Positions 5,360-9,195 of a stretch of DNA of 9,195 bases are shown here, piece by piece. Each line of letters opens with the position of its first letter. Within the stretch, counting starts at the first letter, position 1. The stretch covers positions 1-9,195 of the forward strand of contig WRAA01000065.1 in the NCBI GenBank assembly GCA_009780445.1, given 5' to 3'. The position numbers and the translations under genes are program-made. The notes beneath the pieces are model-generated. The model was not told where the DNA came from. It saw nothing but the letters and a program-made list of their open reading frames with translations, and ran no database searches. The DNA comes from Defluviitaleaceae bacterium (GTDB lineage: Bacteria > Bacillota > Clostridia > Lachnospirales > WRAA01).

Positions 5360-5389
5360 GTAGACTTGCATCGGAAGGGAGAAGGTTTC

Positions 5390-6409
5390 ATGACGGATAA
5401 ACTTGCGGAGCTGGAGCGGCAATGCGCCCGGAGAATAGCCGAACTTGCCGGCCTAAAGGAGCTTGAACAGCTTCGGCTGGACATGCTGGGCAAGAAAGGG
5501 GAGCTTACAACGCTGTTGAAATCCCTCGGAAGTGCTTCGCCGGAGGAACGCCCCGCGCTCGGCCGGCTCGTGAACAGCGCGCGCGAAAACATAGAGAAGA
5601 TGCTGGAGGCAGCCAAGGCCGGCATTCAAACGCGTGAGACCGCGGACAGGCTTTCGGCGGAGCGTATAGATGTCACCAAACCCGGCAAGGCGCCGCAGTT
5701 CGGCGCGAAACACCCGATGACCACGGTGCTGGACAGCCTGAAGGACATCTTCGTGGGAATGGGCTACTCCATTGCCGAAGGGCCGGAGATCGAGACACCA
5801 TACTACAACTTCGATTCGCTGAACATATCCGCGACACACCCCGCACGCAGCGAGCAGGACACGTTCTACTTCGCAAACGGGGACTCTCTGCGCACGTCCA
5901 CCTCGCCGATGCAGGTACACATCATGGAAGCAGGACAACTACCGGTCCGCGCCATATGCCCGGGGCGGGTATACCGCCGGGACGAAGTTGACGCGACACA
6001 CGCGCCGGTGTTCCACCAGCTGGAAGGCATAGTGGTGGACAAGGGCGTGACCATGGGCGACCTGAAAGGCACTCTGGAGCTTTTCGCCAAGGAGCTTTTC
6101 GGAAGCGGCACAAAGGTACGCTTCCGCCCGCACTACTTCCCCTTCACAGAGCCAAGCGCAGAGATGGACGTAAGCTGTTTTGTATGCGGAGGCCAGGGCT
6201 GCCGCGTGTGCAAGCACGAAGGTTTTATCGAGATACTGGGCTGCGGCATGATACACCCGCGCGTGCTGGAAATGTCCGGCATAGACCCTGTGGTCTACAG
6301 CGGTTTTGCCTTCGGGATGGGGCTGGAGCGCATATCCATGCAGAGGTTCGGAATATCCGACCTTAGGCTCCTGCACGAGAACGATGTGAGATTTCTGAAA
6401 CAATTTTAA
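5390..6409 (+). CDS. pheS: phenylalanine--tRNA ligase alpha subunit
   Basis: The 339-residue product is the catalytic alpha subunit of the alpha2-beta2 enzyme that charges tRNA-Phe with phenylalanine in the cytoplasm. Residues 1-90 form the helical N-terminal arm that binds tRNA. The class II catalytic core follows: motif 2 is seen around residues 190-215 (GRVYRRDEVDATHAPVFHQ), and motif 3 at about 306-320 (FGMGLERISMQRFG). The CxxCGGQGCRVC stretch and ILGCGM near residues 262-286 are typical of bacterial PheS, with C where A is more usual in ILGAGM. The frame is open back to a GTG at 5294, but ATG 5390 gives the normal family length, starts at the conserved N-terminal arm and has GGAAGGGAGAAGG just ahead. 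The stop TAA coincides with the apparent target site of MITE-like element 2. Confidence 0.97.
   Translation: MTDKLAELERQCARRIAELAGLKELEQLRLDMLGKKGELTTLLKSLGSASPEERPALGRLVNSARENIEKMLEAAKAGIQTRETADRLSAERIDVTKPGKAPQFGAKHPMTTVLDSLKDIFVGMGYSIAEGPEIETPYYNFDSLNISATHPARSEQDTFYFANGDSLRTSTSPMQVHIMEAGQLPVRAICPGRVYRRDEVDATHAPVFHQLEGIVVDKGVTMGDLKGTLELFAKELFGSGTKVRFRPHYFPFTEPSAEMDVSCFVCGGQGCRVCKHEGFIEILGCGMIHPRVLEMSGIDPVVYSGFAFGMGLERISMQRFGISDLRLLHENDVRFLKQF
6407..6409 (+). repeat. target-site duplication TAA, left copy (pheS stop codon)
   Basis: TAA here and at 6617-6619 flank a unit with symmetric GAACCTG...CAGGTTC ends. The following G is also shared (6410 and 6620), so TAAG is possible, but TAA keeps both ends symmetric. 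Insertion into the stop codon would have regenerated it. Confidence 0.6.
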
Positions 6410-6453
6410 GAACCTGTATTCAATAATTCAACGCCACCTTGGCACAGCTTGAC

Positions 6454-6475
6454 GCTGTTGCGGCCTTGCAGCGGC
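6454..6475. repeat. inner inverted repeat of element 2, left arm
   Basis: These 22 bases (starting GCTGTTGCGGCC, ending GCAGCGGC) are the exact reverse complement of 6551-6572. With the terminal repeats they make two stacked stems separated by unpaired arms, each of which carries its own small side hairpin. Confidence 0.95.
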
Positions 6476-6500
6476 TCCTAGCGGATCGCACGGGCTGGTC

Positions 6501-6518
6501 GTTCGACTATCGTCGAAC
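6501..6518 (+). repeat. apical hairpin of element 2
   Basis: GTTCGAC and GTCGAAC form a 7-bp stem around the loop TATC, within a few bases of the centre of the element. Confidence 0.8.
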
Positions 6519-6550
6519 TGCTCGCCTATGCAACCGAGATACGCGTCGTC

Positions 6551-6572
6551 GCCGCTGCAAGGCCGCAACAGC
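6551..6572. repeat. inner inverted repeat of element 2, right arm
   Basis: This is the exact reverse complement of 6454-6475. It is followed by a short tandem of GCACCAAT (6571-6578 and 6581-6588) and a side hairpin CCGCA-CCAA-TGCGG (6579-6592). The matching place in the left arm holds GCCA-CCT-TGGC (6433-6443). Confidence 0.95.
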
Positions 6573-6639
6573 ACCAATCCGCACCAATGCGGCATTAAAT
6601 TATTGAATACAGGTTCTAAGGCGGGAGGCAGAACATACT

Positions 6640-9042
6640 ATGAACGTTCCCATGACATGGCTCAGCGACTTTGTAGATATATCCGGCATAGAGATGCGCC
6701 GCTTTACCGACGTTATGACGGCCGCCGGCACAAAGGTCGAGGGCGTACACACCGTTGGCGCGTTGCTTCGAAATATCGTGGTGGGCAAGGTCGTGAGTGC
6801 GCGGCCGCACCCCGGCTCCGGCAAGCTTCGCGTGTGCCAAGTGGATGTCGGCGCGGGGCAGTTGCTGTCCATCGTGGCCGGCGCGGCCAACGTAATGCCG
6901 GGGGACTATGTTCCCGTCGCGCTTGACGGCGCGTGCATTGCGGACGGCAAGGAGATCCGCACGGGTGATATCCGCGGGGAAGCTTCGCAGGGTATGATGT
7001 GTTCCGTGGAAGAGCTGGGTTTCACTCGTTTTGACTATCCGGAGTCCCCGGAGAACGGGATCTATGTGTTTGAGGCACAGCACCCCCTCGGGGCGGATGC
7101 AATTGAAATCTTGAAGATGCGGGCGGACGTGGTGGAGTACGAGATTACGTCCAACCGCACGGACTGCTTCTCCGTCGTGGGCATTGCGAGAGAGGCCGCG
7201 GCCGCGTTTGAGCGCGAGTTCACCCTGCCCAAGCCCGCTCTGCGGGAAGAGGGCGGCGCAGACGCGTCCGCCGAAATTTCCGTGGAGATACACAACCAAG
7301 AGGGCTGCCCGCGCTACGTCGCGCGTGTGGTTACTGACGTGAAGATCGGGCCTTCGCCGCTGTGGCTGCGCAACAGGCTCACAATGGCCGGCCTTCGCCC
7401 GATCAACAACATTGTGGACATCACAAACTACGTGAATCTGGAGCTGGGCCAGCCTCTGCACGCCTTCGACATAGACTGCGTGGCGCAGAGGCGCATAATC
7501 GTGCGAAGTGCCGCAGACGGCGAACAATTTGTGACGCTGGACGGCGCGGAGCGTGTGCTGGATGCGTCCATGCTTGTTATCGCGGACCCTGAGAAGGCTC
7601 TGGCCATCGCCGGCATAATGGGCGGCGAGAACTCCAAGATAGGCGATGGCGCGCAAACCGTGCTGTTTGAGTCCGCCTGCTTCGACGGGCCGATGATCCG
7701 CGCCGCAAGCGCGAAGCTGGGTATGCGCACCGAAGCGTCGTCGAAGTTTGAGAAGGGGCTTGACCCGAACCTGACCCTGGCCGCCATCGAACGCGCCGCA
7801 GAGCTGGTGGAGAAACTGGGATGCGGCAAGGTTTTACGCGGCGCGGTGGACGTTTACCCCAACGTTCGCGTGGAAAAGACCGTGAGTTATGACGCGGGGC
7901 GCGTAAGCGGCATCATAAACGCGGAGTTCACCCACGCGCAGATCGAGGCCTACTTGGCGCGGCTGGGCATAACCGCCAAGGACGGCGCGGCGCGTATACC
8001 AACGTTTAGGCAAGATATCTCGATAGAGGCCGACATCGCCGAAGAGGTCGCGCGGCTGTTCGGCTACGACAACATCCCCACAGCACGCGGAACCGGCGCG
8101 CCCACAAGCATCATGGCGGGCAAGAAAACGGCCAAGCAGGTCTGCGAGGATGACATACGCCACAAGCTGGTGTCCTTCGGCCTGTACGAAGCGTTAACAT
8201 TCTCCTTCGAAAGCCCGCGCGTCTTTGACAGCCTGCGGATTCCGGAGGGCGATGCCCTGCGCAACGCCATCAAGATCCGCAACCCGCTGGGCGAAGAATA
8301 TAGCATCATGCGCACGCAGACAATCGGAGGTATGCTCCGCTCCTTGTCGCTGAACTATAACCGGCGTAACCCGCGGGCGTGGCTCTTCGAACTTGGCAAG
8401 TTGTATACGCCGCGGACGGACGGCGGCGGGCTTGCCGTGGAGACGGAGGTTCTGACCATTGGCATGTACGGCGGCGGGGCGGACTTCTTTGCGGCCAAGG
8501 GTATTGCCGAGGCAATCATCAACACTGTGACGGACACGGACATCGACACCGCGGCGGACTCAGGGCTGTGCTTCCTGCACCCCGGCCGCGCGGCAAGGCT
8601 GTGGGTGAACTCCGGGGCGGATCAGGCCGGGATCGTCGGCGAAGTACACCCGGACGTAGCCGCCGCCTACGATATCGGCGAGCGCGTATACGTCGCCGCG
8701 CTGAACCTTTCGAAGCTCTTCGACATGCCGCGCCCCGTGAAGGCTTACCGCCCGCTGCCCAAGTTCCCCGGGATATCCCGCGACATCGCTGTTGTGCTGG
8801 CCGACACCGTGGAGGTGGCGCAGATGCGCCGCGTGATTGTGGCGGCGGCCGGGCAGTATCTGGAGGGCGCGGAGCTGTTCGACGTGTATACGGGCGAACA
8901 GGTGGGCAAGGGGTTCGTTTCGGCGGCGTTTCGCCTGGACTTCAGGGCGAAGGAACGCACCATGGTGGACGCGGAGGTGGACGCCGCTGTGTCCGCCGTT
9001 GTGGAAAGCCTCGGGGGTACCTTTGGCGCGAAGCTTAGGTAG
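6640..9042 (+). CDS. pheT: phenylalanine--tRNA ligase beta subunit
   Basis: The 800-residue product has the normal length and full domain order of bacterial PheT, the beta subunit that edits mischarged Tyr-tRNA-Phe, binds tRNA and supports the alpha active site. The N-terminal EMAPII/OB-like tRNA-binding domain is at about 40-150 (IVVGKVVSARPHPGSGKLRV, VAGAANVMPGDYVPVALDG). The B3/B4 editing domain is at about 210-390 (including GLRPINNIVDITNYVNLELG, GQPLHAFD, IAGIMGGENS). The B5 domain is at about 400-475. The inactive class II core-like domain is at about 480-680. The FDX-ACB anticodon-binding domain is at about 705-800 (YRPLPKFPGISRDIAVVLAD, FRLDFRAKERTM). The start ATG lies 11 nt after GGGAGG (6623-6628). 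Co-expression with pheS is expected, because the subunits form a 2:2 complex, but the mRNA between them now carries element 2. Confidence 0.97.
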   Translation: MNVPMTWLSDFVDISGIEMRRFTDVMTAAGTKVEGVHTVGALLRNIVVGKVVSARPHPGSGKLRVCQVDVGAGQLLSIVAGAANVMPGDYVPVALDGACIADGKEIRTGDIRGEASQGMMCSVEELGFTRFDYPESPENGIYVFEAQHPLGADAIEILKMRADVVEYEITSNRTDCFSVVGIAREAAAAFEREFTLPKPALREEGGADASAEISVEIHNQEGCPRYVARVVTDVKIGPSPLWLRNRLTMAGLRPINNIVDITNYVNLELGQPLHAFDIDCVAQRRIIVRSAADGEQFVTLDGAERVLDASMLVIADPEKALAIAGIMGGENSKIGDGAQTVLFESACFDGPMIRAASAKLGMRTEASSKFEKGLDPNLTLAAIERAAELVEKLGCGKVLRGAVDVYPNVRVEKTVSYDAGRVSGIINAEFTHAQIEAYLARLGITAKDGAARIPTFRQDISIEADIAEEVARLFGYDNIPTARGTGAPTSIMAGKKTAKQVCEDDIRHKLVSFGLYEALTFSFESPRVFDSLRIPEGDALRNAIKIRNPLGEEYSIMRTQTIGGMLRSLSLNYNRRNPRAWLFELGKLYTPRTDGGGLAVETEVLTIGMYGGGADFFAAKGIAEAIINTVTDTDIDTAADSGLCFLHPGRAARLWVNSGADQAGIVGEVHPDVAAAYDIGERVYVAALNLSKLFDMPRPVKAYRPLPKFPGISRDIAVVLADTVEVAQMRRVIVAAAGQYLEGAELFDVYTGEQVGKGFVSAAFRLDFRAKERTMVDAEVDAAVSAVVESLGGTFGAKLR

Positions 9043-9047
9043 TCCTC

Positions 9048-9195
9048 ATGCTTGAAAACTTCATATTCAGTGTAAACGCCGTCATACCGCTCTTCGTGGT
9101 TATGGCGGTTGGCTACATAATACGGGTGCTGGGCTGGACGGATTCGTCCATGAACAGGCGCATGAACGCCCTGGTGTTCAACCTTGGCCTGCCCG
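9048..9195 (+). CDS. AEC-family (auxin efflux carrier) transporter, N-terminal part
   Basis: Only 49 codons are present before the window ends. The peptide starts MLENFIFSVNAVIPLFVVMA and continues through VGYIIRVLGW and MNALVFNLGLP. An early hydrophobic helix with PLFVVMAVGY, followed by an N-x-x-V-F-x-x-x-L-P stretch, is the typical N-terminus of AEC permeases (a ten-helix inner-membrane family including malonate and other organic-acid exporters). The substrate cannot be told. It starts 5 nt after the pheT stop, with only a weak AGG (9037-9039) ahead, so translational coupling to pheT is likely. Confidence 0.7.
   Translation, partial: MLENFIFSVNAVIPLFVVMAVGYIIRVLGWTDSSMNRRMNALVFNLGLP

Larger units (their letters stand above)
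6410..6616. mobile_element. MITE-like element 2 between pheS and pheT
   Basis: The 207-bp unit has terminal inverted repeats of 19 perfect bases (GAACCTGTATTCAATAATT at 6410-6428; complement at 6598-6616). They extend to 26 bases with two mismatches (6410-6435 and 6591-6616). It carries no gene. A second perfect 22-bp inverted repeat lies inside, and a 7-bp hairpin caps the centre, so nearly the whole unit is self-complementary. A 3-bp TNA target is typical of one branch of IS5-type transposases (IS427 group), a possible mobiliser by inference. Its ends and interior are unrelated to those of element 1. The pheT ribosome binding site (GGGAGG, 6623-6628) lies outside it. Removing it with one TAA leaves a 20-nt gap between pheS and pheT. 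Confidence 0.8.

Noticed and set aside
5294..5389. GTG 5294 as the start of pheS (32-residue extension)
   Set aside because: It has no ribosome binding site, overlaps the promoter, and the extension would read through the terminator hairpin. ATG 5390 gives the standard PheS length and N-terminus.
5281..5389. T-box riboswitch upstream of pheS
   Set aside because: No GGGTGGNACCGCG-like T-box sequence or stem I specifier loop is present, and the leader is too short. Only the terminator hairpin is seen.
3037..6616. Elements 1 and 2 as copies of one family
   Set aside because: Both ends contain ATTCAA, but the rest of the termini, the interiors and the apparent target duplications (TA versus TAA) differ, so they are treated as unrelated.
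6410..6616. CRISPR array or tRNA in the pheS-pheT gap
   Set aside because: The repeats are inverted, not regularly spaced direct repeats, and no cloverleaf with T-loop consensus can be drawn.

Overview
The window looks like a chromosomal segment of a motile, fairly GC-rich member of the Clostridia (Firmicutes). Three things support this: a sigma-28 type sigma factor followed by a FapA/DUF342 protein and a SwrB-like membrane protein (the order seen at the distal end of Firmicutes fla/che operons), Shine-Dalgarno sites of Firmicutes type, and a pheS-pheT pair. I cannot name the genus. All native genes lie on the + strand and are tightly packed. The exception is one AT-rich minus-strand gene that interrupts the layout.

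Region 1 (1-3944) is the tail of a flagellar/motility operon. It holds the 3' part of a FliA/SigD sigma factor, a FapA-family (DUF342) protein, a small hydrophilic protein of unknown function, a membrane-anchored SwrB/DUF6115-like protein with a C-terminal helix-turn-helix, and a membrane-anchored protein with a YceG/MltG-like C-terminal domain but no transglycosylase catalytic domain. A 213-bp MITE-like element with perfect 35-bp terminal inverted repeats (3037-3249) separates the last two genes.

Region 2 (about 3943-5276) is an AT-rich islet carrying one minus-strand gene. Its product is a DUF262-family protein (GmrSD/ParB-nuclease-like N-terminal domain) with no HNH domain. It has its own strong promoter, and a perfect 8-bp direct repeat (AGTTTGTG) sits at both composition boundaries.

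Region 3 (5277-9195) is the phenylalanyl-tRNA synthetase operon. An extended -10 promoter and a short leader with an intrinsic terminator precede pheS. A second, unrelated MITE-like element (6410-6616) separates pheS from pheT. Its apparent 3-bp target duplication, TAA, is the pheS stop codon itself. The first 49 codons of a probable AEC-family (auxin efflux carrier) transporter follow pheT at a 5-nt gap.

The main unifying observation is that three independent insertions each sit at or next to a stop codon in what would otherwise be short intergenic gaps. Removing each element with one target copy restores gaps of 17 nt (SwrB-like to YceG-like) and 20 nt (pheS to pheT), and rejoins the motility operon directly to the pheS promoter. 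The two small elements would be transcribed into long, branched hairpins inside polycistronic mRNAs. No stretch longer than 300 bases lacks a gene or a described element.
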